Source of the DNA: Cohnella sp. WQ 127256
Lineage (GTDB): Bacteria; Bacillota; Bacilli; Paenibacillales; Paenibacillaceae
Direction of reading: 5' to 3'
Assembly: GCF_024519285.1 (NCBI RefSeq)
Contig: NZ_JAMZCY010000005.1
Coordinates: 620,001 to 684,000, forward strand
DNA: 64,000 nucleotides
Shown piece by piece: positions 1 to 9,392 of the stretch. Under the pieces are notes generated by a model that saw only the letters and a list, made by a program, of their open reading frames with translations, ran no database searches and was not told the origin of the DNA. Position 1 is the stretch's first letter, and each line of letters begins with the position of its first letter. The position numbers and the translations under genes were made by a program.

Positions 1-171
1 GGAATTCTCCATTTCACACCGCAAAACCTGCGACTGGCAATGGATAACGGTGAAATGGAAGTGACGGGCCAAGATTTGATTATCCGGAATATCGGTGCAG
101 AGGAAGTATTCGTAGAAGGGAAAATAACGGGTGTCCAGCTGCATTTGAAAGGGAAGCCATCCAACAACTGA
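1..171 (+). CDS. yqfC: Sporulation protein YqfC, C-terminal part
   Basis: The gene is cut by the left window edge; the last 56 codons are visible and end in TGA at 169-171. The visible protein is a short beta-rich stretch with the pattern LIIRNIGAEEVFVEGKITG, which fits the repeated I-x-x-x-EE-x-x-VEG motif of the YqfC/YabP family. YqfC is a small protein made in the mother cell during sporulation in Bacillus. The following gene is yqfD, its usual partner, which supports the call. A hairpin with a T-rich tail lies between the two genes. Confidence 0.8.
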   Translation, partial: GILHFTPQNLRLAMDNGEMEVTGQDLIIRNIGAEEVFVEGKITGVQLHLKGKPSNN

Positions 172-205
172 CGCCAAGCAAAAATAGGGAATGACTGATG
201 TTCTA

Positions 206-240
206 GTCCGTTTTTTGATAAGAAAAACGGACTTTCGTTT
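206..240 (+). terminator. Hairpin between yqfC and yqfD
   Basis: A perfect 11-base stem (206-216 with 224-234, arm AGTCCGTTTTT) has a 7-base loop and is followed by TTTCGTTTT. It looks like a Rho-independent terminator after yqfC. Because yqfD follows 45 bases later, it may be partial, or yqfD may have its own promoter. Confidence 0.7.
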
Positions 241-278
241 TCTGAAAGGACAAGCGCTAAGCTAGGGGGAGAGTTAGA

Positions 279-1457
279 ATGAAAGGAACTTGGGTAGCAA
301 ATCTGCGCGGTTATGTTTGGGTCAAGCTCATTGGAGGAAAATCGGAGCAATTTCTTAATGCTGCAACTAGAGAGCGAATCGAGCTATGGAATATATCATT
401 CACACCGGCGAGTGAGCTGATCTTCGGAATATCCATTCCAGATTTCTTTCGTCTTCGTCCTTTGCTGCGGGAGAGCGGAAGCAAGACACGGATTATTTCT
501 CGTCATGGTCTGCCATTTCGTATGGCGAGGCTATCACGAAGGAAAACTTTTGCCGGAGGAATGATTGCGTTTGTGGTAGCGCTATTTATTCTCTCAACGC
601 TAGTGTGGGACGTCCGTATCGAAGGCAACTCAGCTATTCCGGAAGAGAAAATACGCCAAGCGGCAAGAGCAGAAGGCATATTTGATTTCCAATGGTCATT
701 CCGGATGGGCAACGCGGCATCCTTATCTCAGCGCTTAGCGTTACAGCTGCCTGATGCTGCGTGGGTGGGGGTAGATAAACAGGGTACATCCATTACAATT
801 ACAGTGATTGATTCTACTAAGCCAGAAAAAAAGGTGTTAGAAGGTCCGCGAAATTTGGTCGCCAAAGCGGATGCGGTTATTACTCGTGTCATTGCCGAGA
901 ATGGACGTCCGAAGGTGGAACGCAATGACCGTGTACGCAAAGGAGATATTCTAATCTCCGGTATACTAGGGAATGAACAGCATAGCAAGGCTGTCGTATC
1001 GAAAGGGAAGGTTATGGGCCTTGTATGGCATGAATATCGTATTGCTTCTCCTTTAGTGACAAAAACAAAAAATATAACGGGAGTATCTCAAGAACGTTCG
1101 TATTTATTATTGGGTAATCGCGCACTTCAATTATCTGGTTATCGCGGGTTAACCTTCGAAAGCTCGCAAATTCGGACCACAATACATAAGGCGCAATTTT
1201 GGAAGAGGCTGTTACCGTTTGGAACGATGAAGGAGCATGAGCTCGAGGTCATCGAAATTGAGAAACGGCTTACTCCAGAGGAAGCTAAGATAACGGGCCT
1301 AGAACAGGCTCGTGCTGAATTGCTAGCCAAATCTGGGAAGGATGCAACCATTAGAGCGGAAAACATTTTGCATGAACATACTGAGAATGGTAAAGTATTG
1401 TTAACTGTTCTATTTGAAGTGGAACAATCTATCGAGGTTGAGCGTCCTATATTATAA
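279..1457 (+). CDS. yqfD: Sporulation protein YqfD
   Basis: The product has 392 residues and matches the YqfD family in length and layout. A soluble N-terminal part of about 90 residues is followed by one membrane segment near residues 90-110 (GMIAFVVALFILSTLVW). A large C-terminal domain rich in V-x-I-x-V strands then predicts an external location. YqfD is a membrane protein needed for normal sporulation in the mother cell of Bacillus; its biochemical role is not established. ATG at 279 follows AGGGGGAGA at about the right spacing. It sits downstream of yqfC and upstream of phoH, the Bacillus order. Confidence 0.88.
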   Translation: MKGTWVANLRGYVWVKLIGGKSEQFLNAATRERIELWNISFTPASELIFGISIPDFFRLRPLLRESGSKTRIISRHGLPFRMARLSRRKTFAGGMIAFVVALFILSTLVWDVRIEGNSAIPEEKIRQAARAEGIFDFQWSFRMGNAASLSQRLALQLPDAAWVGVDKQGTSITITVIDSTKPEKKVLEGPRNLVAKADAVITRVIAENGRPKVERNDRVRKGDILISGILGNEQHSKAVVSKGKVMGLVWHEYRIASPLVTKTKNITGVSQERSYLLLGNRALQLSGYRGLTFESSQIRTTIHKAQFWKRLLPFGTMKEHELEVIEIEKRLTPEEAKITGLEQARAELLAKSGKDATIRAENILHEHTENGKVLLTVLFEVEQSIEVERPIL

Positions 1458-1487
1458 AAGCTTATCGATTAGGGGGAATGAGTCTTT

Positions 1488-2453
1488 TTGACTGAACTGA
1501 AACAATATACGACGATCCCGTTACGCAATGCAGCTGAAGGATTAGCACTGTTCGGTCCACAGGACAAGTTCCTGCGTCTAATCGAGAAGGAATGTGTGTC
1601 AGTCATTCATTCAAGAGAAGCGGAGATTCATATTGAAGGACCAGCGGAGGAAGTACGTTCCTTGCAGCAGTTGTTCGATACCCTTATTCAACTCATTCAG
1701 GGTGGGCTGCAGCTGAACGAACGCGATGTCCGTTATGCGCTGGAATTGTCGCGTGAGATGAAGGCGGATGAGCTTCTTACTTTGTTCAAGGGCGAAATTA
1801 CTTCGACCTTTCGAGGAAAAGGAGTCATTCCAAAAACTCTCGGACAGCGGCATTACGTAACTACGATAAGGAAAAAAGATATCGTTTTTGGAATTGGACC
1901 TGCGGGTACAGGTAAGACGTATTTGGCAGTCATGTGTGCAGTTGCAGCCCTAAAGGCAGGTAGTGTCAAACGGATTCTCTTAACGCGTCCTGCGGTCGAA
2001 GCGGGAGAAAGCCTTGGATTCCTACCAGGTGACTTGCAGGAGAAGGTAGATCCCTACTTACGCCCTTTGTATGATGCATTAAATGATGCTCTCGGCTTGG
2101 AAGGTGTAGCGAAAGCCATGGAGCGCGGACAAATTGAAATCGCGCCACTTGCTTATATGCGGGGAAGAACGCTTGACGATTCCTTTGTTATCTTGGATGA
2201 AGCACAGAATACGACTCCTGAGCAGATGAAAATGTTCCTGACGCGATTAGGCTTTGGATCGCGGATGGTCATTACGGGTGATGTAACCCAGATTGATCTT
2301 CCAAAAGGCAAAAAGTCCGGATTAATCGAAGCTGAACGTATTTTACGTGAGATTGAGGATATCGGAATGGTCTATTTCACAGATCAGGATGTCGTCAGAC
2401 ATGCTCTTGTACAAAAAATAATTATCGCTTACAGCATGAATAGCGAACAATAA
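1488..2453 (+). CDS. phoH: PhoH family ATPase
   Basis: This 321-residue PhoH-type P-loop NTPase starts with TTG at 1488, preceded by AGGGGG at 1471-1476. The N-terminal 110 residues look like the small RNA-binding (KH-like) region of the family. Walker A is GPAGTGKT at residues 137-144, and a Walker B with DEAQN lies near 234-240 (FVILDEAQN). PhoH proteins bind ATP and are linked to RNA metabolism; here the gene stands just before pgpH and ybeY, and the PhoH-YbeY association is conserved across bacteria. A second, PIN-fused PhoH protein is encoded at 33105-34436. Confidence 0.93.
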   Translation: MTELKQYTTIPLRNAAEGLALFGPQDKFLRLIEKECVSVIHSREAEIHIEGPAEEVRSLQQLFDTLIQLIQGGLQLNERDVRYALELSREMKADELLTLFKGEITSTFRGKGVIPKTLGQRHYVTTIRKKDIVFGIGPAGTGKTYLAVMCAVAALKAGSVKRILLTRPAVEAGESLGFLPGDLQEKVDPYLRPLYDALNDALGLEGVAKAMERGQIEIAPLAYMRGRTLDDSFVILDEAQNTTPEQMKMFLTRLGFGSRMVITGDVTQIDLPKGKKSGLIEAERILREIEDIGMVYFTDQDVVRHALVQKIIIAYSMNSEQ

Positions 2454-2475
2454 CCATACGGGAGGGGAGTGCCGG

Positions 2476-4743
2476 ATGAGTCGGAACAATAGCGGCCAGC
2501 CAAGCAATCCGCTTACCTTAACTGGGGCAGCGGCAGGGTGGAAGCACAGCGCAGCGATGCGCTGGCTCCTGCTTCTGCTTTTTGTATTTTTGTTTTACTT
2601 CAGCATTGCACCTAGGCTTGTTCCAGAAACCTACGACATTACGTTGAATGGTAAAAGCGACAAGGATATTAAAGCTCCCCGTCAGGAGCTAGACGAAAAG
2701 GCAACCTTGAAGGCGCAGGAGGCAGCGGCGGACGAGGTCGGCCCGATTTACTCCATCGTGGCACTTAAGAATGAAGTGCTCATCAACGAAATATTTGCGA
2801 GGATTGAAGAACTGAATCTGGATGACCAGATTACAGAAGCGGATAAGGTTGATATTTTCCGTCGGGTCATTCCTGAACGCGTCAAGCAATATGTATTGAA
2901 TTTCGTAGCGACGAATAGAGGCTCGGAAACCTATTCAGCCGGACTGCTTGCAGAGATGGAAGAGGTTGTATTATCACAAATCTATTCCATTCCGGAGGAA
3001 ACCTTCTACAAGATGCCGCGTTTAACTTCGGATCAATTGTCCGAAATGCGGTTGGTCGGATGGGATGTTGTACGTAAGCTAACAAGCGAATCATTAACAA
3101 AGGCAGAGACAGCAAGAACGAAAGTTGCTGAACTCGTGAATGCAAGCGCACTCTCCTTGAAGACGGAACGAGAAATCGTGCAGGAATTGGCTCGTTTGGC
3201 TATTCTACCGAATAAGTTTTACGACAAGAAGGGCACGGAAGACGCTAAGGTTGAAGCAAAGCAGAATACGTCTCCCGTTCTCATTAAGCAGGGAGATATC
3301 ATTGTAAAAGCTGGACAACCTATTACGCAAGATATCTATGAAAAGCTGGATTCCTTAGGACTCCTGCAGGAGCGTAAAAACTATTTGCCGCAATTAGGCG
3401 TTCTGCTATTCGCAGTCATTTTCACACTGGCTTTGTACGGTTATGGTGAACTGACCTCTGCCACCTCTGGTGAGCAGAAACGGAACAATGTTCATTGGCT
3501 TATGATGCTGCTTATATTTGCATTGAACATTATGTTCATGCATCTTGTTGCCTTAACCTATAGTTCCGATTGGCCATTCGTTGGATATTTGGCTCCGATA
3601 GCTATGGGAAGTATGCTTGTGACGTTGCTTCTAGATATCCATCTCGGACTCGTTAGCTCATTTCTATTTACACTGCTAGGGAGCATCATCCTTAATGTGG
3701 AGCAGGAGCATGTATTCGACTTTCATTACGGGTTCGTGGCAGCAGTCGTATCCTTTACAGCTGTGCTGGCCATCCATCAAGCGAGTCATCGATCTTCCAT
3801 ATTGAAGGCGGGGATCATGGTTAGCCTATTCGGCTCTGTGGCTGTAATCGCATTAATGCTCGTTGATCCTGAGCCTAGCAGAACTCAGCTGATCCAATCC
3901 GTAATCTTCATGTTCTCAAGCGGATTACTCACTGCAGTACTAGTTATCGGTCTAATGCCGTTCTTCGAGGTAACCTTCGGCATATTGTCTGCGCTTAAGC
4001 TCGTAGAACTGTCTAACCCGAACCATCCTTTACTTCGGAAGCTTTTAACCGAAACTCCAGGTACGTATCATCATAGCTTGATGGTCGGTAATTTATCGGA
4101 GGCAGCGGCAGAGTCAGTAGGAGCAAATGGGCTATTATGTCGCGTCGGTTCTTTCTATCATGATGTGGGCAAGACGAAAAGACCCCTTTACTTTATCGAG
4201 AACCAGGGTGCTGCCGGCAACCCACACGACAAGCTTGATCCGAAGGTGAGCGCGTCCATCATTATCGCGCATGCTAAGGATGGTGCAGATATGCTGAAGC
4301 TGCACAAGCTGCCAAAGCCGATTCGGGACATTGCTGAGCAGCATCACGGTAAGACGTTCCTTAAGTATTTTTATTACAAAGCTGTTAAGCAATCGCAAGA
4401 GCAAGGGGAAGAGAACGAATGGACAGAGGATGATTTCCGTTATCCAGGGCCTAAAGCACAGTCGAAGGAAGCGGCCATCGTTGGAATCGCTGACTGTGTG
4501 GAAGCAGCGGTTCGTTCGCTAGATCATCCGAAGGTAGAACAAATCGAAGATATGATCCGGAAAATTATTAAAGATCGCATGGATGACCAACAATTTAATG
4601 AATGCGATTTGACATTGAGGGAATTAGATAAGATTGCTCAAACTCTTAAAGAAACGGTCATAGGGATGTTCCATTCTCGGATTGAGTATCCCGACGATAA
4701 TGAGCTTAAAAAAATGAAGGAAGTAAAGGAGATCAAAGAATGA
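2476..4743 (+). CDS. pgpH: Cyclic-di-AMP phosphodiesterase PgpH, 7TM-HD family
   Basis: This 755-residue membrane HD protein should hydrolyse the second messenger c-di-AMP to pApA. A first membrane segment near residues 28-47 is followed by a long extracellular 7TMR-HDED domain (to about 300). Several membrane segments lie at about 310-510, and a cytoplasmic HD domain occupies about 530-710. HD-domain residues visible include HHSLMVG near 530, the paired HD in SFYHDVGK near 560 and AEQHHGKT near 618. ATG 2476 follows GGGAGGGGAG. Its end overlaps ybeY by 4 bases. The order phoH-pgpH-ybeY is typical of Bacillus and Listeria. Confidence 0.93.
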   Translation: MSRNNSGQPSNPLTLTGAAAGWKHSAAMRWLLLLLFVFLFYFSIAPRLVPETYDITLNGKSDKDIKAPRQELDEKATLKAQEAAADEVGPIYSIVALKNEVLINEIFARIEELNLDDQITEADKVDIFRRVIPERVKQYVLNFVATNRGSETYSAGLLAEMEEVVLSQIYSIPEETFYKMPRLTSDQLSEMRLVGWDVVRKLTSESLTKAETARTKVAELVNASALSLKTEREIVQELARLAILPNKFYDKKGTEDAKVEAKQNTSPVLIKQGDIIVKAGQPITQDIYEKLDSLGLLQERKNYLPQLGVLLFAVIFTLALYGYGELTSATSGEQKRNNVHWLMMLLIFALNIMFMHLVALTYSSDWPFVGYLAPIAMGSMLVTLLLDIHLGLVSSFLFTLLGSIILNVEQEHVFDFHYGFVAAVVSFTAVLAIHQASHRSSILKAGIMVSLFGSVAVIALMLVDPEPSRTQLIQSVIFMFSSGLLTAVLVIGLMPFFEVTFGILSALKLVELSNPNHPLLRKLLTETPGTYHHSLMVGNLSEAAAESVGANGLLCRVGSFYHDVGKTKRPLYFIENQGAAGNPHDKLDPKVSASIIIAHAKDGADMLKLHKLPKPIRDIAEQHHGKTFLKYFYYKAVKQSQEQGEENEWTEDDFRYPGPKAQSKEAAIVGIADCVEAAVRSLDHPKVEQIEDMIRKIIKDRMDDQQFNECDLTLRELDKIAQTLKETVIGMFHSRIEYPDDNELKKMKEVKEIKE

Positions 4744-5276
4744 CACTTAGCTTGGAGTGGATTGACGAGCGTGATGGCGGCGCGGGTGCTCGCGAAGAAA
4801 AATGGATGGATGTATTAGAAAAGCTTCTGCACATAGCAGGTGAAAAGGAAGAAGTGCCAGATGGTATCGTCACGCTGACATTAACAGATGATGCGGGCAT
4901 ACAGGAGCTTAATCGGCAATATCGCGGTTTGGACAAGCCTACGGACGTCCTGAGCTTTTCTTTAATCGAGGGTGAAGAGCCGGACATTCATTATAACGAT
5001 GAATACGAGGCTTCGGAAGAAGGCGACGAGGGCTGGAAGGACGAAGAGAAGCTGGGTAACCCTTTCTCTGATTTGCTAGGAGATATCGTTATCTCTGTTC
5101 CTAGGGCCGAAGCTCAAGCAGAGGAATATGGCCATAGCTTTGAGCGCGAGCTGGGATTTCTGTTTGTACATGGGTTTCTTCATCTCCTTGGATACGATCA
5201 TGGGGATGAGGAGCAGGAGAAAGAGATGTTTAGTAAACAGGAAGCTGTGTTGAAAGAGGCAGGGCTCATTCGATGA
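4740..5276 (+). CDS. ybeY: Endoribonuclease YbeY (rRNA maturation)
   Basis: The 178-residue product carries the UPF0054 metal site [11 protein letters not shown] near residues 140-150, whose three histidines bind zinc. YbeY is a metal-dependent endoribonuclease acting in 16S rRNA 3'-end maturation and ribosome quality control. The protein is about 20 residues longer than most YbeY because of a strongly acidic insertion near residues 80-108, before the conserved LLGDIVIS strand. ATGA overlaps connect it to pgpH upstream and dgkA downstream, so the three are translationally coupled. Confidence 0.95.
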   Translation: MTLSLEWIDERDGGAGAREEKWMDVLEKLLHIAGEKEEVPDGIVTLTLTDDAGIQELNRQYRGLDKPTDVLSFSLIEGEEPDIHYNDEYEASEEGDEGWKDEEKLGNPFSDLLGDIVISVPRAEAQAEEYGHSFERELGFLFVHGFLHLLGYDHGDEEQEKEMFSKQEAVLKEAGLIR

Positions 5277-5647
5277 GCAGCTGGCGTTCGCGCGAGACCC
5301 GATCGTTTCGTCATGCGATAGCGGGAATTACGAGTACGCTGCGAAGCGAACGTCATATGCAGTTTCATTTGGTAGCTACTCTCATTGTTATTGCCCTAGC
5401 GATTTGGTTAAAGGTGACGCGCTTAGAGTGGCTTTGGTTGCTTGCTGCGATTACAGGGGTATGGGTGTCGGAGCTGATGAATACAGCCATCGAACGTACG
5501 GTAGACTTAGTTTCACCAGGCATTCATCCCTTAGCTAAGACTGCAAAGGATGCTGCCGCAGGGGCGGTGCTAGTCGCGTCGTTGTTTGCAGCAGCAGTCG
5601 GAGTCATAGTACTCGGCCCCCTATTGTGGGAAGCTTGTTTTCAATAG
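5273..5647 (+). CDS. dgkA: Diacylglycerol/undecaprenol kinase, DgkA family
   Basis: The 124-residue integral membrane kinase has three predicted membrane helices. The family signature [14 protein letters not shown] lies near residues 67-80, with the conserved Glu and Asn used for metal-ATP binding. In Gram-positive bacteria this family phosphorylates mainly undecaprenol, feeding the lipid carrier pool for cell-wall synthesis. The start overlaps the ybeY stop by 4 bases. The ybeY-dgkA-cdd-era order is the standard one in Bacillales. Confidence 0.93.
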   Translation: MSSWRSRETRSFRHAIAGITSTLRSERHMQFHLVATLIVIALAIWLKVTRLEWLWLLAAITGVWVSELMNTAIERTVDLVSPGIHPLAKTAKDAAAGAVLVASLFAAAVGVIVLGPLLWEACFQ

Positions 5648-5717
5648 ACCATAGACATGTGCTGGACTTAGCCATAGACTTGGATGACCAGTAGCCGTTT
5701 ATTTGGAGGAAATTATA

Positions 5718-6143
5718 ATGAGCATTGAAGGTCTTTCTCTTACGATAGAACAATTTATGGAAGCGGCTACGAAGGCGCGTACACGTGCCTATGTCCCTTA
5801 TTCAGGCTTTGCAGTTGGTGCTGTGGTGCTTGATGCTCAAGGCCAACTTCACCACGGCTGCAACGTAGAAAATGCGGCTTACGGTCCGACGAATTGTGCA
5901 GAGCGCACAGCTTTATTCCGTGCCATAGCGGATGGCTGCCAAGCTGGAGAATTTAGGGCTGTTGCAGTTATTGGTGAGACGGATCAACCGATTACTCCAT
6001 GTGGAGTATGTCGTCAGGTGCTGGCCGAGCTATGCAAGCCTGATATGCCTGTTATTCTGGGTAACATGCAAGGTGACTATCGAGTGACGACAGTGTCAGA
6101 GCTGCTTCCAGGCGCTTTTACGTCTAAAGATTTGAACATTTGA
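5718..6143 (+). CDS. cdd: Cytidine deaminase
   Basis: The 141-residue homotetrameric-type cytidine deaminase converts cytidine and deoxycytidine to the uridine forms in pyrimidine salvage. The zinc site is visible as NCAERTA (catalytic Glu) and PCGVCRQVL (two Cys ligands). The frame opens at a TTG at 5703, but that codon overlaps the ribosome-binding site GGAGGA (5705-5710), so ATG 5718 is the start chosen. It is followed by era, as in Bacillus. Confidence 0.95.
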   Translation: MSIEGLSLTIEQFMEAATKARTRAYVPYSGFAVGAVVLDAQGQLHHGCNVENAAYGPTNCAERTALFRAIADGCQAGEFRAVAVIGETDQPITPCGVCRQVLAELCKPDMPVILGNMQGDYRVTTVSELLPGAFTSKDLNI

Positions 6144-6170
6144 ACGAAGTAGATTGAAGGAGATTAGGTT

Positions 6171-7073
6171 ATGCAGAAGAAGGGCTTTAAATCAGGATTT
6201 GTAGCTATTGTGGGTCGTCCTAATGCAGGAAAATCCACGTTAATGAATCAAGTGATTGGTCAGAAAATTGCCATCATGTCAGACAAACCCCAAACGACTC
6301 GGAACAAAATTCACGGTGTCTATACAACAGACGATATGCAAATTGTATTTCTTGACACACCTGGAATAACGAAGCCTAATTCTAAGCTTGGCAACTATAT
6401 GCTGAAAGCAGCAGAAAGTGCCTTTAAAGAAGTCGAGGCTATTTTGTTCCTGACGGACGTGACGGAGCCGATCGGTGGCGGTGATCGCTATATTATCGAA
6501 CAGCTGAAGAAGGTTACGGATACACCGGTATTTCTTGTCCTTAACAAAATCGATAAAATACATCCAGACGAGATGCTACCTGTTATTGATAAATACCGTA
6601 AGCTGATGAATTTCGCGGAAGTTGTTCCAGTATCAGCACTTAACGGTAATAATGTGAATGCATTGTTGGGGCAAGTGTCCCTCTATTTGGAAGAAGGTCC
6701 AATGTATTACCCGGCTGATCAAATTACGGATCATCCGGAGCAATTTGTATGCGCGGAATTAATTCGGGAGAAGCTGCTACAGCTTACACGGGAAGAAATT
6801 CCACATTCCATCGCGGTGGAAATTGAAAGCATGAGTGTTGCCGACAATGGGCTTGTTAATATCGGAGCGGTCATATTTGTTGAACGGGATTCTCAGAAGG
6901 GGATCATTATTGGCAAAAATGGTGCTCTCCTGAAAGAAGTAGGCAAGCTGGCTAGGCAAGATATGGAGCGGCTGCTAGGCTCCAAAATATTCCTTGAGCT
7001 ATGGGTGAAAGTAAATAAAGATTGGCGTAATCGCGACTCGATGTTAAAGACATTAGGTTACCGAAACGATTAA
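6171..7073 (+). CDS. era: GTPase Era
   Basis: This 300-residue GTPase binds 16S rRNA and assists 30S subunit assembly. G1 is GRPNAGKST at residues 15-23, G3 is DTPG near 64 and G4 is NKID near 125. A C-terminal KH domain carries [15 protein letters not shown] near 245. Length and layout are those of ordinary Era. ATG 6171 follows GAAGGAGATTAGG. Its neighbour ybeY also acts on 16S rRNA. Confidence 0.97.
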   Translation: MQKKGFKSGFVAIVGRPNAGKSTLMNQVIGQKIAIMSDKPQTTRNKIHGVYTTDDMQIVFLDTPGITKPNSKLGNYMLKAAESAFKEVEAILFLTDVTEPIGGGDRYIIEQLKKVTDTPVFLVLNKIDKIHPDEMLPVIDKYRKLMNFAEVVPVSALNGNNVNALLGQVSLYLEEGPMYYPADQITDHPEQFVCAELIREKLLQLTREEIPHSIAVEIESMSVADNGLVNIGAVIFVERDSQKGIIIGKNGALLKEVGKLARQDMERLLGSKIFLELWVKVNKDWRNRDSMLKTLGYRND

Positions 7074-7186
7074 CAAAACGATTATCCGGTTAAACGTAAA
7101 AACTGCTAGGAATATCTAAGAAGTTCCCGTGACATCCTAATTGGTGAAAGATGCAATTCATTTTCGCCCGGAGAGGATGAGGCGCT

Positions 7187-7336
7187 GTGCGGGATTTCAC
7201 GTGGCACGTGTTTACGCAAACCGGCGATATCGAAGCTTACTTGCTTTATAAAGAAATGCATAATCTCGGGACTTCCGAACTCGGTATTGCAGATGGGTTT
7301 GAAGATGATGAGGGTAATGTCGTAGACGAGGAATGA
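7187..7336 (+). CDS. yqzL: YqzL-type small protein
   Basis: This 49-codon gene starts with GTG at 7187 and ends with TGA at 7334-7336, seven bases before recO. The ribosome-binding site GGAGAGGATGAGG (about 7170-7182) supports it. The product begins VRDFTWHVFTQTGDIEAYLL and ends in an acidic tail (FEDDEGNVVDEE). The RDFTW plus TGD-x-x-AYLLYKE pattern is that of the small YqzL family encoded between era and recO in Bacillus. Function unknown. Confidence 0.85.
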   Translation: MRDFTWHVFTQTGDIEAYLLYKEMHNLGTSELGIADGFEDDEGNVVDEE

Positions 7337-7342
7337 GAGCCG

Positions 7343-8173
7343 GTGTTATATCGGGTTGAAGGGTTAGTCGTACGTAGCATCGATTATGGGGAAGGTAATA
7401 AAATCATTACCCTGCTTACACCCACCCATGGGAAGCAGGGAATTATCGTTCGTGGAGCGAAGAAGCTGAAGAGTAGATATGGATCACTCGCTCAGCTTTT
7501 TACATACGGTGACTACTCCTATTATAAAACAGGAGCGCTCGGGACATTAAACAGTGGAGAAATTCTGGAGTCCTTTCGTGAGCTGCGGGAAGGTCTTGAA
7601 GGTCCCGCGTATGCTGCGTACGCTGCAGAACTGACGGATCGCGGGATTCAAGATGATGAAGCTGCAGCTTACTTATTTCATCAGCTGAAAGCATGCCAAA
7701 TTGCGCTAGCTGAAGGTAAGGACCCGCAGATAGTATTGCGCGTGTACGAGATGAAGGTCATTAGCGCTGCAGGATATGCCCCAATGCTAGACGAATGTGT
7801 AAATTGCGGTAGGCAGGATGGGATATTCCGGTTCAGCTCAAACGCTGGAGGCGCACTTTGTTCTTCGTGCAGACATAGAGACCCTTCAGCGCTTGAGTTG
7901 GAGGATTCGGTGTGGAAGCTGCTGCGTGTTTTCTTAACGTTAGATTTACGCAGATTGGGCAATATCACAGTCAAGGATAGCACCAAGCGTCAATTGCAAT
8001 TTGTGTTACGGCGATGGATGGATACCCATATGAGCTTGAATCTGAAGTCGCGAAGTTTCCTAGATCAGTGGGAGAAGTATGGTGATCTGCTCGGAGAGCG
8101 GATGAAACGCCCAGAATCGGTAGCGGAAACTTCGGAATCAGAAGACACCAAGCTTGGCGACGGATCGGTTTGA
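7343..8173 (+). CDS. recO: DNA repair protein RecO
   Basis: The 276-residue protein has the RecO layout: an N-terminal OB-fold (YRVEGLVVRSIDYGEGNKI), a helical middle and a four-cysteine zinc motif (CVNC near residue 152, CSSC near 172). RecO binds single-stranded DNA and helps RecR load RecA at gaps and breaks. The start is GTG 7343 just after the YqzL-type gene, with only a weak upstream site, so translation may be coupled. Its stop codon overlaps the -35 box of the glyQS promoter. Confidence 0.95.
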   Translation: MLYRVEGLVVRSIDYGEGNKIITLLTPTHGKQGIIVRGAKKLKSRYGSLAQLFTYGDYSYYKTGALGTLNSGEILESFRELREGLEGPAYAAYAAELTDRGIQDDEAAAYLFHQLKACQIALAEGKDPQIVLRVYEMKVISAAGYAPMLDECVNCGRQDGIFRFSSNAGGALCSSCRHRDPSALELEDSVWKLLRVFLTLDLRRLGNITVKDSTKRQLQFVLRRWMDTHMSLNLKSRSFLDQWEKYGDLLGERMKRPESVAETSESEDTKLGDGSV

Positions 8174-8199
8174 CAGTCATCGGCACTGTAGTTTAGAAT
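8170..8199 (+). promoter_or_regulatory. Sigma-A promoter of the glyQS T-box transcript
   Basis: TTGACA at 8170-8175, an 18-base spacer and TAGAAT at 8194-8199. The -35 box overlaps the recO stop codon. The predicted transcript starts near 8206, just before the T-box leader. Confidence 0.7.
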
Positions 8200-8205
8200 G
8201 TCATC

Positions 8206-8466
8206 ATAATCAGTTTTGTCTCAGTGAAGGAGAAAGTAGCTGAATACCGTTAGTAACTGCAGCGAGCCAGGGACAGTGTAAGCCTGGAGATACGGGTCAG
8301 TGAAGGGCACTCTGGAGAGAACTTGTACGAATGAGGAGGGTAACCTTATCGCGCATAACGGGGTGAGTAACCGTTGCTGTAAGGGAGCCAAGTAGGGTGG
8401 AACCGCGGGAGTATTCAGCTTCCGTCCCTATGTCTGCGAGGGCAGACGTGGGACGGGGGCTTTTTA
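8206..8466 (+). promoter_or_regulatory. T-box riboswitch (glycine) upstream of glyQS
   Basis: The leader carries the T-box sequence AGGGTGGAACCGCGGGA at 8394-8410, which pairs with the acceptor end of uncharged tRNA. A Stem I region (about 8222-8330) includes a distal hairpin with CCAGG (8267-8271) and CCTGG (8283-8287). The GGC triplet at 8306-8308, followed by A, is where a glycine specifier codon is expected; this last point is inferred from position, not from a computed fold. A terminator hairpin (8421-8460 then TTTTT) closes the leader. Uncharged tRNA-Gly should favour the antiterminator and raise glyQS expression. Confidence 0.92.
8421..8466 (+). terminator. T-box terminator hairpin
   Basis: A GC-rich stem, 5' arm 8421-8437 and 3' arm 8442-8458, is followed by a G-C run and TTTTT at 8461-8465. 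The 5' arm is close to the T-box antiterminator, as needed for mutually exclusive folding. Confidence 0.85.
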
Positions 8467-8501
8467 GTATGATCAGGGACATAAAAAGGAGCGAACAGTC
8501 G

Positions 8502-9392
8502 ATGATGAATTTTCAACAAATGATGTTGACGCTACAACAGTTCTGGGCGGAGCAGAATTGTATTGTCGTACAGCCATACGACACGGAGAAGGGCGCAGGA
8601 ACGATGAATCCGATGACCTTCTTGCGGGCGATAGGACCGGAGCCATGGAACGTGGCTTATGTGGAGCCTTCAAGGAGACCTGCTGATGGCCGCTACGGAG
8701 AAAATCCGAATAGACTTTATCAGCATCACCAATTCCAGGTCATTATGAAGCCATCTCCAGATAACATTCAAGAGCTATATCTGGAAAGCTTGAAGAGACT
8801 GGGCTTAAATCCGCTAGATCACGATATTCGTTTTGTAGAGGATAACTGGGAATCTCCAACACTAGGAGCATGGGGTCTTGGTTGGGAAGTATGGCTGGAT
8901 GGTATGGAAATTACACAATTCACATACTTCCAGCAGGTGGGTGGAATTGATTGTCATCCGGTTGCAGTGGAAATTACGTATGGAATGGAAAGATTGGCCT
9001 CCTACATTCAGGACAAAGAAAATGTGTTTGATCTGGAATGGGTAAACGGTGTTTCTTATGGTGATGTATTCAAACAGCCTGAATATGAGCATTCCAAATA
9101 TACATTTGAAGTATCGGATACGGCGATGCTGTTCCAATTGTTCTCCACTTATGAAAGTGAAGCTAAGCGTGCGATGGATGTTAATCTTGTATTCCCGGCT
9201 TATGATTACGTGCTGAAGTGCTCCCATACGTTTAACTTGTTAGACGCTAGAGGGGCAATAAGTGTAACCGAGCGTACGGGGTATATAACAAGGGTGCGCA
9301 ACCTGGCTCGCCAAGTGGCAGCCACTTATTTGCAGGAACGTGAGCGGCTTGAATTCCCGTTGCTCAAGAAGGGAGCGATGCACAATGGCTAA
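8502..9392 (+). CDS. glyQ: Glycine-tRNA ligase alpha subunit
   Basis: The 296-residue alpha subunit of the heterotetrameric glycyl-tRNA synthetase holds the class II catalytic core ([18 protein letters not shown] near residue 30, [24 protein letters not shown] motif 3 region). The open frame extends upstream through the T-box terminator, so the start is set at ATG 8502 (or the adjacent ATG 8505), preceded by AAGGAG ending at 8491. It overlaps glyS by 8 bases and should be translated with it. Confidence 0.96.
   Translation: MMNFQQMMLTLQQFWAEQNCIVVQPYDTEKGAGTMNPMTFLRAIGPEPWNVAYVEPSRRPADGRYGENPNRLYQHHQFQVIMKPSPDNIQELYLESLKRLGLNPLDHDIRFVEDNWESPTLGAWGLGWEVWLDGMEITQFTYFQQVGGIDCHPVAVEITYGMERLASYIQDKENVFDLEWVNGVSYGDVFKQPEYEHSKYTFEVSDTAMLFQLFSTYESEAKRAMDVNLVFPAYDYVLKCSHTFNLLDARGAISVTERTGYITRVRNLARQVAATYLQERERLEFPLLKKGAMHNG

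Noticed and set aside
8397..8501. N-terminal extension of glyQ into the T-box terminator
   Set aside because: The extension overlaps the T-box and terminator and lacks a ribosome-binding site; ATG 8502 has one.
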